From PWXP01 sp034005525 (GTDB lineage: Bacteria; Planctomycetota; Planctomycetia; Pirellulales; Thermoguttaceae), in the NCBI GenBank assembly GCA_034005525.1, contig JAVEUP010000007.1, forward strand, positions 1-64,000: a stretch of 64,000 nt of DNA, given 5' to 3'. How positions within the stretch are numbered: the stretch's first letter is position 1; every line of letters starts with the position of its first letter. The position numbers and the translations under genes were made by a program. The notes beneath the pieces are model-generated. The model was not told the DNA's origin, searched no databases, and saw only the letters and a program-made list of their open reading frames with translations. This document shows positions 7,227 through 17,700 of the stretch, piece after piece.

Positions 7227-9848
7227 ATGGCCATCCAGTCACCCGAAGAACTCCTCTCTACTATCGAGAAGAGCGACCTACTCGACGCGGAACAGCTCGC
7301 TGCGGCAAGGCAGTCGGTCCAAGGACTCGACGATGCTACGGTTGCTGCCAGGAAACTCGCCCGCGATGGGCATCTTACGCGCTGGCAGGCCGCTCAATTG
7401 CTGGCGGGCCGGAGTTCTTTCCTGCTGGGCAAGTACAAGCTGATCGATCTTTTGGGCCGTGGCGGCATGGGGCGGGTCTTCCTGGGCCGCCATGTGACCA
7501 TGCAACGCCCCGTTGCATTGAAGATCGTTTCGCGCGACGTCGGCAACAACCCCGCCGCGCTCGAACGGTTCCTGGCCGAGGCCCGGGCCATTGCCGCGCT
7601 CGATCACCCGGCCATCGTCCAGGCGTACAGCGTTGATTGCGAAGGCGAACGCTACTACATCGTGATGGAGTACGTTGATGGCCGTGATCTGCAGAGGGTG
7701 GTCGAGGAAGACGGGCCGCTCGATTGCCGAACGGCCGTCGACTACATGCGTCAGGCAGCCGACGGCCTGGCGCACGCGCACGGACGCAACCTGGTCCACT
7801 GCGACATTAAACCGTCGAATCTCCTGGTCAACAGCCAGGGGCAGGTGAAGATTCTCGACATGGGCATGGCCCGCCTCGGCGGAGGTGACGACGAGGACGA
7901 TGTATCGGACAGCAATCACATCCTGGGCTCGGTCGATTACCTGGCCCCGGAACAGGCCCTGGGAAGTGGTAATTTCGACCATCGTGCCGATATCTATTCG
8001 CTCGGCTGCACGCTGTATTTTCTGCTGACGGGTCATCCACCGTTTCCGGAAGGAACGCTGCCGGAGCGCATTCTTAAGCACCAGACGCAACAACCGCGGC
8101 CCATCCCGACCGAGCGTCCCGACGTGCCGCCCCAATTGGTGCAAGTGTGCCGCCGCATGATGGCAAAACAGCCGGAAGATCGATTTCAATCGGCCGACGA
8201 AGTCATTGCGGCACTGGCCGAGCTGCCCGCGGTTGATCGTGAAGCCGCTCCAGCCGGGGCTGCTGCGGTTGCGCGCCCCGGGCCCGACGCAGGTCTGGAA
8301 GATGAACTGGCGGATGCCGACCAGCACGCCGACTCTGTCGCTGCTGCTCCCGACGCCATGGATTGGGCAAGACAGGCACTGGCGACCACTGCGGGTCGCC
8401 TAGTCCTCGGCGGGGTTGTTCTGCTCATCCTGCTACTGGCAGTTGGCGTCAGTATTGCAATTGTGGCTGCCACCAGTCCGCCACCCGGACCCGAGATGCG
8501 CGGCGAGACCGCCGTGGCGGTGCCTGACGAGCCGCTCACACACGGCGAGGAGGAAGAGGAAGAGGAGGAGTTGTCCGACTTGGCGCAGGCTTTTGCCGCT
8601 CGGGTGAAGGCTGCCCAGGAGGCTGCTGCCAAGAAGGAGCGTGGCGAGGAAGAGGACCCCTCCGACAACGACGAATCGAAACCTTCCGAACCGGAGCAAC
8701 CCGCTGCCGAGCAGCCCCCGGCAGAACAGCCGCCGGCCGGGGACCAACCTGCCGACAAGCCCGACGATTCCAAGCCACAGCCGCCGGCGGAACCTGCCAA
8801 ACCCGATTCCGAAAAGCCTGCGGCGAGCGATTCCAAGCCGGAGAAGGACCCGCCACCCAAGCCGGACACACCACCGAAGAAGGAGAAGCCGCCGACCTTC
8901 CGCGATTTTCCGGAGACGGTAGATCTTCCTCCGCCCGCTGTTGTCGACGGGCAGCCGGCGCCCGCCGAGCCGATATCGCTTGGCAAGCTACACGTGCGTG
9001 AGAAGGCGCCGTGGATCGTGGTGCTCAGCGGCGGCGAGGTCTTCGTGCCGAACGCTGAAATCACCATCAGCCGCGGCACGGTCGAAGGTGCCAGCCGGGC
9101 GTACATCGTCCAGCTTACCAAAGCAGATGAGAGCACGCCCATCGCACGCCTGTGGTTCGAGCCCAAGGACCAGCAGTTGAAGTTCCAGTGGCTCGAAGCC
9201 GCGACGGAAACGCAAGACGCCGGGTTGTTGCGCCTTTGCCGAATTAACCTGACCATCGACGGCGAAGCGAGAACCCTGGCGTTGTCCAAGCCTGCCGCGG
9301 CGCCGCCGCTTGAGTTCGACCTCGATAAGAAGATCGACCGCGTGACAATCGAATTGGGCGACTTGCCCGACGACAAGCTCTTGCGGCTGGAAATCACGAA
9401 GATCGACGGTGCGGTTCAGCAGTACCAGACACAGCCAAGCGGCCCGGTGGAAGTGAAAAAGCCGTTGACGCTGGCTTTTCAACGGATGGACCGCGACCGG
9501 AATGCGAAGCCGATCGCCGTCATACACGTCAGTTTCACCACGTCGCGGAAGGGGCTCACGGTGATGCGCCGCATCGAGTACCCCCCGCGGCGAATGGTGC
9601 CGCCGGGGACCCAGCTATCGGAGTTGCGGAAGCAAGGTGAAGCAGAGTTTAAGAAAGTGATGGCCCAGGTGAAGAAGGCCGACGGTCACGCAGCGCGGGA
9701 TAAGTTCCGGCCGGTGCTGGACAAAATCGAAGAGGGGCTGGGCCACCTCGATCTGATTGAGAAGATTGACAAGCAAGCGACAATCCACTATCGGATTCTT
9801 CTCCAGTCGGGCAATCACCAGTTGCCGCTCTTCGACTCTCAGCAATGA
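7227..9848 (+). CDS. Transmembrane Ser/Thr protein kinase with large extracytoplasmic domain
   Basis: The ATG at 7227 (MAIQSPEELL) is preferred to an upstream in-frame start at 7194 because planctomycete kinases commonly begin this way; the product has 873 residues. The Hanks-type kinase domain (about 69-340) has glycine loop GRGGMGRVFLG and ALKIV, with the catalytic loop reading HCDIKPSN (Cys where Arg is usual, suggesting no activation-segment phosphorylation) and the metal motif reading DMG. APEQALG follows. One membrane helix lies at about 392-415. After it come a Glu run, a Pro/Glu/Lys-rich linker of about 150 residues and a globular C-terminal region of about 300 residues that I do not recognise. 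Three genes follow on the same strand. Confidence 0.9.
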   Translation: MAIQSPEELLSTIEKSDLLDAEQLAAARQSVQGLDDATVAARKLARDGHLTRWQAAQLLAGRSSFLLGKYKLIDLLGRGGMGRVFLGRHVTMQRPVALKIVSRDVGNNPAALERFLAEARAIAALDHPAIVQAYSVDCEGERYYIVMEYVDGRDLQRVVEEDGPLDCRTAVDYMRQAADGLAHAHGRNLVHCDIKPSNLLVNSQGQVKILDMGMARLGGGDDEDDVSDSNHILGSVDYLAPEQALGSGNFDHRADIYSLGCTLYFLLTGHPPFPEGTLPERILKHQTQQPRPIPTERPDVPPQLVQVCRRMMAKQPEDRFQSADEVIAALAELPAVDREAAPAGAAAVARPGPDAGLEDELADADQHADSVAAAPDAMDWARQALATTAGRLVLGGVVLLILLLAVGVSIAIVAATSPPPGPEMRGETAVAVPDEPLTHGEEEEEEEELSDLAQAFAARVKAAQEAAAKKERGEEEDPSDNDESKPSEPEQPAAEQPPAEQPPAGDQPADKPDDSKPQPPAEPAKPDSEKPAASDSKPEKDPPPKPDTPPKKEKPPTFRDFPETVDLPPPAVVDGQPAPAEPISLGKLHVREKAPWIVVLSGGEVFVPNAEITISRGTVEGASRAYIVQLTKADESTPIARLWFEPKDQQLKFQWLEAATETQDAGLLRLCRINLTIDGEARTLALSKPAAAPPLEFDLDKKIDRVTIELGDLPDDKLLRLEITKIDGAVQQYQTQPSGPVEVKKPLTLAFQRMDRDRNAKPIAVIHVSFTTSRKGLTVMRRIEYPPRRMVPPGTQLSELRKQGEAEFKKVMAQVKKADGHAARDKFRPVLDKIEEGLGHLDLIEKIDKQATIHYRILLQSGNHQLPLFDSQQ

Positions 9849-9916
9849 GCTTCGACTGCGGGAGGGCGAGCGTTACGCAGTGGAGTTGGTTTGAGAATGC
9901 GAAGAGGAACCCACGA

Positions 9917-10909
9917 ATGCATTTGCGGAAATCGCGGGCTGGATGGACCTGTACTGCCCTTTTGTTGACCGCGGCCGTCCTGATGCCGTTCGCGGCGGCG
10001 CATGGCGGCGAAGCGACGGAAGCCGCGGCCGAACAGGTTGATCGTTGGATTGCCGAACTCGCCAGCGACAACCTGCCCCAACGTTGGCATGCCGTATATG
10101 CGTTGGGCCAGGCGGGCCCGGCCGCGGCCGACGCCGTCGAGCCGCTTATGACGATTCTCGCGAACCTGGGCGGGCACGAGTACGTGCGTGGCACCGCGGC
10201 GTGGGCCTTGGGGCGGATTGGGCCGCAGGCCGAGCAGGCCGTGCCGCTGCTGATCGAAACGCTTGGCTCGGCGCATATCTCCGTCCGCCGGAACTCTCCG
10301 CTCGCGCTTGCCCAAATTGGCCCGCCTGCGGCAACGCCGGCTGTTCCACAACTCGTCGGGCTGCTGAACGACCCTGACCCCGAGGTGCGCGTCAGCGCAG
10401 CGGTTGCCTTGTGGCATATTGCGCGGCACGAGCGGGCCATTCCCTCGCTGGAAGCCATGCTTGCAGGTCCGGACACCGGCGCGTACGAGGCGGCGGTTGC
10501 TCTCGGCCGGCTCGACGGCGAGCCGGAGGAGTCGGTGCTCGGCGCACTCGTCGCCGCCTTTGCACACCGCGACGCCACGGTCCGCCGCGCAGCCGCGCGC
10601 TCGGTTGGCCGGATGGGGGAAGCGGCACTGCCGGTCTTGCAGAAGGCGCTTGAACACGGTCAAGATGAGGTTCGTCGGACCGCGGCCGAATCGCTGGGTT
10701 GGATGGGGCCGCAGGCGGTTGCCTCGCTCATCGCCGCGCTGCGGAACGATTCGCCCGCCGTACGCTGCATTGCCGCCCGGTCCCTGGGCCGACTGGGGGC
10801 CGATGCTGCCCTCGCCGAGCCGGCATTGGTGGCTGCGCTCGACGATTCCAACCCCGAAGTTCGCCAGGCGGTGGCCTGGGCTATCGGCAGAGTCCGGCGC
10901 GAACCATAG
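9917..10909 (+). CDS. Secreted HEAT-repeat protein
   Basis: Predicted as 330 residues from the ATG at 9917, which has AGAGG nine bases upstream and starts a signal peptide (WTCTALLLTAAVLMPFAAAHGG); an earlier in-frame start overlaps the preceding kinase gene and would bury the signal. Almost the entire mature chain is HEAT/PBS-lyase-type repeats of about 35 residues, each with a pattern like AAxALGRxGxxA. Such alpha-solenoids act as protein-binding scaffolds. No catalytic motif is visible. The gene follows the kinase by 68 bases and precedes the beta-propeller gene by 42, so co-transcription is likely. Confidence 0.85.
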   Translation: MHLRKSRAGWTCTALLLTAAVLMPFAAAHGGEATEAAAEQVDRWIAELASDNLPQRWHAVYALGQAGPAAADAVEPLMTILANLGGHEYVRGTAAWALGRIGPQAEQAVPLLIETLGSAHISVRRNSPLALAQIGPPAATPAVPQLVGLLNDPDPEVRVSAAVALWHIARHERAIPSLEAMLAGPDTGAYEAAVALGRLDGEPEESVLGALVAAFAHRDATVRRAAARSVGRMGEAALPVLQKALEHGQDEVRRTAAESLGWMGPQAVASLIAALRNDSPAVRCIAARSLGRLGADAALAEPALVAALDDSNPEVRQAVAWAIGRVRREP

Positions 10910-10951
10910 GGCCGACAGAGTGACCGTGATGCGGCAGAAAGGACGGCAGCG

Positions 10952-12250
10952 ATGCGCCTGGAAAAACGTTCGATGAACATTGCCCGTATTGCCGCCGTCA
11001 GAGCGTTGCTCGTGGCTGTTTTCTTGGCCACTACAGTGGCAGCCGGCGCTGGTGAGGATCGTCGTGCCGTCTGGCCAATGTACCGCGGCAATACGCAACG
11101 CACGGCGCAGAGCCCCTTCAGCGGCCCGGCGCAAATGCAGGTGAAGTGGGAGGTGAATCTGGGGGCGGTGATTGTGGCGGCTCCGGTCGTGGATGCCGGC
11201 GGCACGCTGTATGTGATCGCCGGCAACAGCTTGTGCGCGGTCGGACCGGGCGGCGAACTGCTTTGGAGTCACAACCTGGCCAAGAGCGGGCACGCCCGCA
11301 GGCCGGGGGAATCGTCCGAAGGCTATACGCCCCAGTCCGGCGCGTTGGGCCCGGACGGCACGCTCTACCAGGCGCTCGGCGGCTTCCTGGCCTGCGTGCT
11401 GGCCGTCGATACCCGGCCGGAAGCCGAGCAGCGGCTGAGGTGGGTTGCCAAGGCGGTGGAGACGCGATCATCGCCTCTGCTGATCGACGGCACTTTTCTG
11501 ACGGGTGTGCGTGAGGGAGTTTGGGCGCTCGACGTCAACAACGAGGGAGAGGTGAAGTGGCGCCGCCAAGGCCCCTACTACGTCAGTTCATCCCTTGCGC
11601 TCAGCCATGACGGAAAGACGCTCTACGCCGGCGGATCCGACGGAAAGCTTGATGCTCTGGACCGCGCGACCGGCGAAGTGCAATGGAGTGCGGGACCGCG
11701 GGAGACGGGCAAAGTCCGAATGCCCGAAATGGACGCTGAAGGGAACGTGCTGCGGCACTTCACCACGGCCGGCCACGTTCCCGAAACGCCGGCCGTGGGG
11801 CCGGACGGCACGATCTACTTCGGCTCCTGGGACGGCCACCTTTATGCGGCATCGCCCGCCGGGGCGATCCGGTGGGCTGTCGATCTGAAGGATCGGGTGA
11901 CTTCGGCGCCGGCTGTCAGCGCGGATGGCCGTATTGTGGTCGCTACCTTTGAGGGTACGCTCTGCGCCGTGCGCGAGGTTGACGGGCGGCCAGTACTGGA
12001 TTGGGAGGCGGAGGCCAACGCCCGGTATTCTTCGCCGCTGGTGTCTTCGGACGGAAGGGTCTACGTGGGCACGCTGGACGGCCGATTGTCGGGCTATGCC
12101 CTGGCCGACGGCCAGAAGGTGGGCGAGGTGACTTTCGTCAGGAAACCGCCGGACGCGTTGCCCGGCTGGATCACCGCCTCGCCCGTGCCGGGCGGCGACG
12201 GGATCCTATACGTCGGCGGGTCGGACGGCGTTTTGCGCGCCGTCGAATAG
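10952..12250 (+). CDS. Secreted PQQ-like beta-propeller repeat protein
   Basis: A 432-residue product with a signal peptide; the ATG at 10952 has AAGGA 8-10 bases upstream, and a second ATG at 10973 is possible. The repeats are WD40/PQQ-like blades such as PVVDAGGTLYVI, LGPDGTLYQAL, VGPDGTIYFGSWDG and SSDGRVYVGTLDG. Planctomycetes encode many such outer-membrane-assembly-like or extracellular propellers and few are characterised. No quinoprotein dehydrogenase active-site residues can be recognised, so it is more likely a binding scaffold than an enzyme. It lies between the HEAT-repeat and esterase genes, ending 9 bases before the latter. Confidence 0.85.
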   Translation: MRLEKRSMNIARIAAVRALLVAVFLATTVAAGAGEDRRAVWPMYRGNTQRTAQSPFSGPAQMQVKWEVNLGAVIVAAPVVDAGGTLYVIAGNSLCAVGPGGELLWSHNLAKSGHARRPGESSEGYTPQSGALGPDGTLYQALGGFLACVLAVDTRPEAEQRLRWVAKAVETRSSPLLIDGTFLTGVREGVWALDVNNEGEVKWRRQGPYYVSSSLALSHDGKTLYAGGSDGKLDALDRATGEVQWSAGPRETGKVRMPEMDAEGNVLRHFTTAGHVPETPAVGPDGTIYFGSWDGHLYAASPAGAIRWAVDLKDRVTSAPAVSADGRIVVATFEGTLCAVREVDGRPVLDWEAEANARYSSPLVSSDGRVYVGTLDGRLSGYALADGQKVGEVTFVRKPPDALPGWITASPVPGGDGILYVGGSDGVLRAVE

Positions 12251-12259
12251 GAGTCTATC

Positions 12260-13987
12260 ATGACGTTCAAGAATGAATGGCAAAGCTTGCTCGCGGCTTT
12301 CGCGTCGGGTCTGCTCTTGCTGGGTTGCGGCTTCGCCTTTGCCGAGGAGCGGGCGTTGAGCTACGATGACGTGGTCGCGTTGGCGCGCGCCTATATGGAC
12401 GAAAAAGACAGTGCCCGGCGCGAGGAGATTCTCGCGAAGGTCGAAGGGTGGAGCGAACGGCTGGACGACATTGCGCTGGCCCTGCGCCCCGTGCCGCCGC
12501 CCGACGCGCCCACCGGCCATCTGCCTGCCGACCGGTTCACCGTGCCGCGTATTCGCGCTCGCATGCGGCGACTGGAGCCGCGTCTTCCGGAGCCGCTGCC
12601 GGAGGATGGGCGTCTGGAAGTCAAGGACGGTAGACTACTCGGGATCGGTGCAGACGGCGAGGTCCTGTGGAGCCGCGACCATCCGCATCCCGAAGGCCCA
12701 ATCCCGCAACTGATCCACAAAGACCCCGGCGTGCGGACGACCGCGATGATGTTCCGGGTGCGAGGGCCGAACGGGATACCCGTGAAATGGCCCGACGGGC
12801 GCACGCTCTATTACGAGCCGGGTCCGGCCGAGGAGTATCTCAATTGGGTTTACGTGCCCGAAGATTACGACCCCGGGAAGCCCTTGGGGATGGTCATTTA
12901 TCTGCATGGCGGGGGCGGCATTGACGCGGTCAACCACGGCGCCGGATTCCCGACCAGCACCGGTGCCGTGGGGGAATTGCTGCGGGGCGGCGGGCATATT
13001 GCCGTATCGTCCGGCACTCCCCGGATACCGCTGAGCAAATGGACGTTCCCGGAGAGCGAGATCCTTTTCGAGTCGATCATCGAAGAGTACTCCACTCGCT
13101 ATGCCATCGACCCGGACCGCATCTACCTGGCCGGCGGTTCCATGGGCGGCTACGGCGCCTGGCACCAGGCGTTCCGACATGCCGACCGGTTCGCCGTCAT
13201 CGCTCCGATGGCCGCAGGCGTTCCGGCCGGCTACTGGCCAAAACTGCAGGGCACACTCCTCTATCCGGCAACGGGTATCTACGACCCGCGCGGCACGGCC
13301 GGGATGCACATTCTCGACCGGATGCGTGGCCGGGACATGCGGGCACTGATGCTCATCAACGCCGAGTATCCCAGCGGTCACCCGCGCGATGCCGCCGCCG
13401 CGCCGCACATCGAGGCCTTGCATGAGCTGATCAACCTTACCCGGCGGGACCCCTACCCGCGGCGCGTATGCGCCGTGTCGCCTTACGTCATCGATCGGCG
13501 ATCGCGGGAGTCGGCCTATTACGGGACCCTGGAAGAGAACGCCGAGCGCTATCCGCCGCAACCCTTCAGCTTCTGGGCCTGCGTGCTGGAACACGGCCCC
13601 GGCGGCATTCCGATCGAAGGGCTGGACCGCTTCGTGCCCCGGCCCCGGCTCATGCCGGCCGGCGCCGTCGACGCCGAGAACCTCGGCGACAATCGCTTCC
13701 GCGTCCACGTTACCAACGTCCGCCGATTCGCCCTCTGGTTGCACCCGAGGATGGGCGTGGACTGGAACCGGCCCATCGACATCGAGTTGATCGAGATGGA
13801 CATCGCCCCGCAAACGCTGGAAGAAACCGAGCGCGCCCGCACCACCATCACGGCAACCGCCAAACCCTCGCTGGCCGCTATGCTGCGATATTTGGGAGAC
13901 CGGCGCGACTACGGATTGATCTATCACGGCGTGGTGGAGGTTTCCAAAGAAGATGGCATCTACCGTGCCGAAGGCACAGCCCTATGA
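12260..13987 (+). CDS. Secreted alpha/beta-hydrolase (esterase/peptidase-like)
   Basis: A 575-residue product with an AGGAG seven bases before the ATG. A signal peptide (LLAAFASGLLLLGCGFAFA) contains a Cys that could act as a lipobox (LLGCG). The catalytic half has the oxyanion stretch VIYLHGGGG near residue 215 and the nucleophile elbow GGSMGGYGAW with Ser near residue 294, as in the PHB-depolymerase/feruloyl-esterase and prolyl-oligopeptidase groups. An N-terminal helical region (YDDVVALARAYMDEKD) and a C-terminal beta region flank it. The substrate is unknown. It is the last of four co-directional genes. Confidence 0.85.
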   Translation: MTFKNEWQSLLAAFASGLLLLGCGFAFAEERALSYDDVVALARAYMDEKDSARREEILAKVEGWSERLDDIALALRPVPPPDAPTGHLPADRFTVPRIRARMRRLEPRLPEPLPEDGRLEVKDGRLLGIGADGEVLWSRDHPHPEGPIPQLIHKDPGVRTTAMMFRVRGPNGIPVKWPDGRTLYYEPGPAEEYLNWVYVPEDYDPGKPLGMVIYLHGGGGIDAVNHGAGFPTSTGAVGELLRGGGHIAVSSGTPRIPLSKWTFPESEILFESIIEEYSTRYAIDPDRIYLAGGSMGGYGAWHQAFRHADRFAVIAPMAAGVPAGYWPKLQGTLLYPATGIYDPRGTAGMHILDRMRGRDMRALMLINAEYPSGHPRDAAAAPHIEALHELINLTRRDPYPRRVCAVSPYVIDRRSRESAYYGTLEENAERYPPQPFSFWACVLEHGPGGIPIEGLDRFVPRPRLMPAGAVDAENLGDNRFRVHVTNVRRFALWLHPRMGVDWNRPIDIELIEMDIAPQTLEETERARTTITATAKPSLAAMLRYLGDRRDYGLIYHGVVEVSKEDGIYRAEGTAL

Positions 13988-14064
13988 CAGCCTGGGGTGA
14001 AGCCGGCGCGAGTCGTGTGGACGAGGCGCAGGCCCGGGTAACAACTCCAATCAATTGCGAGCTG

Positions 14065-14340
14065 TCACCCCAATCGCCGTTTCACTAGCCGCCAACCAGT
14101 GGACTCCGTAATTCGCCAACTATGGTAGATAAGCTTGCCTCGTTCAACCATTCGAGCGTCAATCCACGGGTATCCAGATTCGTCGATGCGCGCTACTCGT
14201 GACGAGTATTTCCTTCTGATCATCCGTCTCATGAAGGAAACAGCCTCACGATGCACCGAATAGCCTTGGCACTGCCATTCTTTCGGCATAGCCACAAACT
14301 TCACTCGATCACCGATTTTGAGTTGCCTTGGTTCTGCCAT
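14065..14340 (-). CDS. Small conserved basic protein, unknown function
   Basis: A 91-residue protein beginning MAEPRQLKIGDRVKFV, followed by a conserved-looking core (HREAVSFMRRMIRR, DESGYPWIDARM, ESTGWRLVKRR). The start resembles an SH3-like or KOW-type barrel strand, and aromatic and basic residues dominate. I believe similar proteins occur in other Planctomycetes but know of no assigned role. The ribosome-binding site is weak. It lies convergent to the esterase gene. Confidence 0.6.
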   Translation of the reverse strand: MAEPRQLKIGDRVKFVAMPKEWQCQGYSVHREAVSFMRRMIRRKYSSRVARIDESGYPWIDARMVERGKLIYHSWRITESTGWRLVKRRLG

Positions 14341-14513
14341 CGCCGGAACTCAAGTACCCGACCTTGTGATTCATCCCCGATCACCCTTCGCGAGAAGCGG
14401 TAAGCGACTAGAGTGTTTATAGCCGACAAAGAGAGCCCATGCAAGCGGCTCCGGGACACTCTGACACATGGGACCACCGACTGCTCTCATCAAGCCCGCT
14501 TGGCCCACGTGAC

Positions 14514-14633
14514 TTACCTGGTTCCTGCCATCTTTCCGCCCATTGCCTCGATCCGCCGCGCAATCGCCTCGCACTGCCGGGACAGCGACTCGGGGTCGCG
14601 AGTGAACTCGACGAGGCTGGTGCTCCCAGCCTG
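14514..14633 (-). pseudogene. Possible C-terminal remnant of a lost gene
   Basis: The minus frame encodes a short plausible C-terminus (VEFTRDPESLSRQCEAIARR then IEAMGGKMAGTR and TAA at 14514-14516). It is cut off upstream by an in-frame TGA at 14634-14636, where the repeat cluster 14610-14728 begins. It may be debris left when repeats replaced the upstream part. The rest of 14341-14729 shows only repeats. Confidence 0.25.
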
Positions 14634-14728
14634 TCATCGCCAAGTGGGATAAGCTTCCAGCTTGTCATTTCCAAGTAGAGCAAACCTCCAACTTGTGGCA
14701 CGATTGACACGCTGGAAGCGTATCCCAC
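14610..14728. repeat. Degenerate repeat cluster
   Basis: Several diverged copies of a short motif follow one another: CTCCCAGCCTGTCATCGCCA, GATAAGCTTCCAGCTTGTCA, CAAACCTCCAACTTGTGGCA and an inverted relative near 14709-14728 (ACGCTGGAAGCGTATCCCAC). The pattern resembles dispersed intergenic repeats rather than a gene. Confidence 0.5.
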
Positions 14729-14729
14729 G

Positions 14730-17700
14730 TTATTGCGTAATGTCCTCCATCATGGCAACGTCGTCAAACCAAGCGGTGCCCGCCGCGTCGCGGAGCAGTA
14801 GGTAGATGTTGACGTTGCGGATGGGCTTTTCGGGCTGGATGGCCAATTCACCCACCTGCCACGGCGTGGTGCCGGTCGGGAAAGGGTGAATCTGGCCGTA
14901 CAGGGGCGGCGAGCCGTCAGTGAAGTGGATGTCGACGTACAGCGCGTAGGCCCTGCCGGGTTTCCCGCCGACGTTCTTCGCGCGGCTGGCGGCACGGATC
15001 AGCACCGGGGCCGGGCGCTGCTGGTTCAATACGATCGTCTGGCTGACCTGGGTGCGATCGGTGGGTTCCGCGTTGTGCAATCGCAACGAAGCATTTCCAG
15101 AACAGGCCGCCTCGGTATCGATGCCGAAGGCGCCCAAGCCGGACCAACCCGCCAGCCCGTCCTCGAAGCCGGGGTTGCGCACCCGGTTGGCCGCAGGCGG
15201 GATGTGCAGTGCGGTTGCCGAGACGCGCGCCGTGTGATTGCCCATGACGACCTCGGCAGCCAGCTCGACGCGTCCCGCCTGCGCTCCGTCGGCTGGTGTT
15301 GCATGAAACGAAACCGTCTCTTCCCGCCCCGGTTCCAGGGCGACTTCCTTCGGCGCCGGAGCATGCCAACCCGGCGGAACGGTTACGGCAATTCGAGCCT
15401 TCTCGGGCCGTGCAAGGTTGTTCTGCACCGTGACGGCAAGCGGCAGCGCGTCCCCCGCAGCCGGCGGCACGGCGGAGCCAATGCTTGCCTCCAAGGGCGG
15501 TACAACCACCAACTCGCGGGCGACCCGTATGGGAACCGCACGGTCCGCGGACCCCAGCAGTATTTCGCCGAGCAGCGTTACACGGTCGCCGGCCGCAGCA
15601 TCCTTTCGGACGTGCAGCGTGGACCAATCACCGGGGCCGGCCGTCAATTCGGGATCCGCTGCCTGGCCTTGCGCCCGCAAACGCGTGCGCACCGGGATTG
15701 CCGGTTCTCCTCCTACCAGCGCGCGCACCTGCACGGCGTCGCCTGCCGCCACGCGGGTGGGCGCCTCCAGCGTAGGAGCCGAGAGTCCGAGCGCGGCGAG
15801 CGTCACCAGGCTCACGTGGCGCTCGATGGTGTCCAAGTCGCGCAGCACGCGGCGGCATGCGTTGTGGACATTCTCTTCGTCGATCCACTGTCGCAGCGCC
15901 GCCGTGCGGGCGCCGATGTCAAAAAGCCGCTCGCGCGTTGATTCGCCTGCCAGATTGCCGCGCACGGCCTCGCGTGCCGCCTCGATGGCCGCCTGCAGGG
16001 CCCTGCTTTCCTTTGCGAGGCGGGCACGCATGGCCTCGGGAACAGGCTCATACCACTCTCTGAATTGCGCATTATGGACGTAGTCATCCCGATAGCGGTC
16101 GTGCAGGGTAATCGAGGCGATGCGAAGCGTCCCTGTCACACCTGCACCCATTTCGGGCTGCAACCAGATGGCGCGCAGCGGCTGCGTCGGGTTGATGGTC
16201 AGTTCGAAGTCCTGGTAGTCGTAGGTGCCCTTCGGCAGGTCGAGGTATTCGTTATCGTAGTAGCTGAAGCTTGGGCTGACCCATGCATGACGCGCCTGGA
16301 TGCGCAGCGGCCCCTTGCCTTCGAGATTCTCGCCGGCGGCGCGCACGCGCAGAGTGACCGGCGCCGGCTCCTTCTGGAACAGCATGGCCCACTGCCACGC
16401 CGATTGCGCGCCGCGACCGTCGCCGCGAAATACCATGCGCTGCCCATCCTCGGCCGCCTCACGGTGATACTCCGCGGCGCCGGTAGAATGCCAGGAGACG
16501 GCCAGGGGCGGCTTCTCCGCGTCGACCTCGCGCATGCGGACGCCGCCTTCGACCACGCCGCGCGCTTGGGCCAGGCGCCACGCGGCAGCCTGGGCGGGTG
16601 TGCTCAGGCGCAGTAGCTTCACGCCGCCCGCCTCCACGTCCAGCTCGACCTCCAACTTCTCATCGCTTCGCCGGAGCGTCAGGGCTTGCCCCGTGAGAAC
16701 CTCTTCACACTGGACGGCGGCGACGTCCAGTTGCAGTGCCGCGGCGTCCACCATGACAGTCGTGCCGTGGGGCTCGGCGTCTTCACTGAGCAGCGTCAAC
16801 CACACAATGCCGTCGGCGCCCGGGCCGAATCGCTCCACGAAGATCCGCTCGTGCGACGACCGGGCGCGGGTGATCGGCTCCCAGCCGGCGGTGGCCAGCG
16901 TTTGCACCAGCGGCATGTACTTGCGGAACAGGTCGCGGTCGCGCTCGTAATACCGCGGATGGTCCCAATATCGCCCGCCCGGACCAAGGGCGCTGGTAGA
17001 CCAATCGAAGAAGCCGGGAAACACGCCGTAGGCCAGGGCGCGCTTCATGAACAGTTCGATTTCATCACGGCCGTACACCTGCTCGAAGTTGCCCTTCAGC
17101 AATGTGACCACCGGCTTGTGGCGGCTGATGCTGCGGACGTAGTTGAAGGCTTCCCGGGAGATGCGCAACCCGGTTTCGGCGCCGAAGACGTCGAGCCATG
17201 GGGCCACGAAGCAACTGGCGTGCAGCGCGCCGTTCATAATCGAAATCTGCCCCTTCTCGCGGAACGACTCGGCGGCGGCCCGCGCGAAGGCGCACGAGTC
17301 GAAGTGGTTGTTCAGCACGGGCTTGCGGGCGGCGGGATCCCAAATCGGAGGCGCAACCGAGTATCGGAAGTGTTCCGTGCGGTAGTTCAGGCCCGTGCAC
17401 AGGCCGTCGTAGCCGAATCCGTCCAGTTCGCCGCCCGTTCGCTCGCGGATTCGATCGGTGTTTTGCGCCGCCCGCTCCAGCAGCCATTTCCCGTAGGGTA
17501 ACTGCGGCGCCATGTTGAACTGGGAGATAATGTGGCCGTAAGCCTGCGTCTTGCGGATGTCGGGTTTGCCCTCCGCGTCGTGCAGCGCCACCGCCGGGAA
17601 CATATCTTCCAGGCCCGTCGTACGGCGAAACGCCTCGGTCATTGCCTTCAGCAGCACGTCGTGGTCCGGTAGCGGGTCCGTCTCCGGGTCGTGGCCCTCG

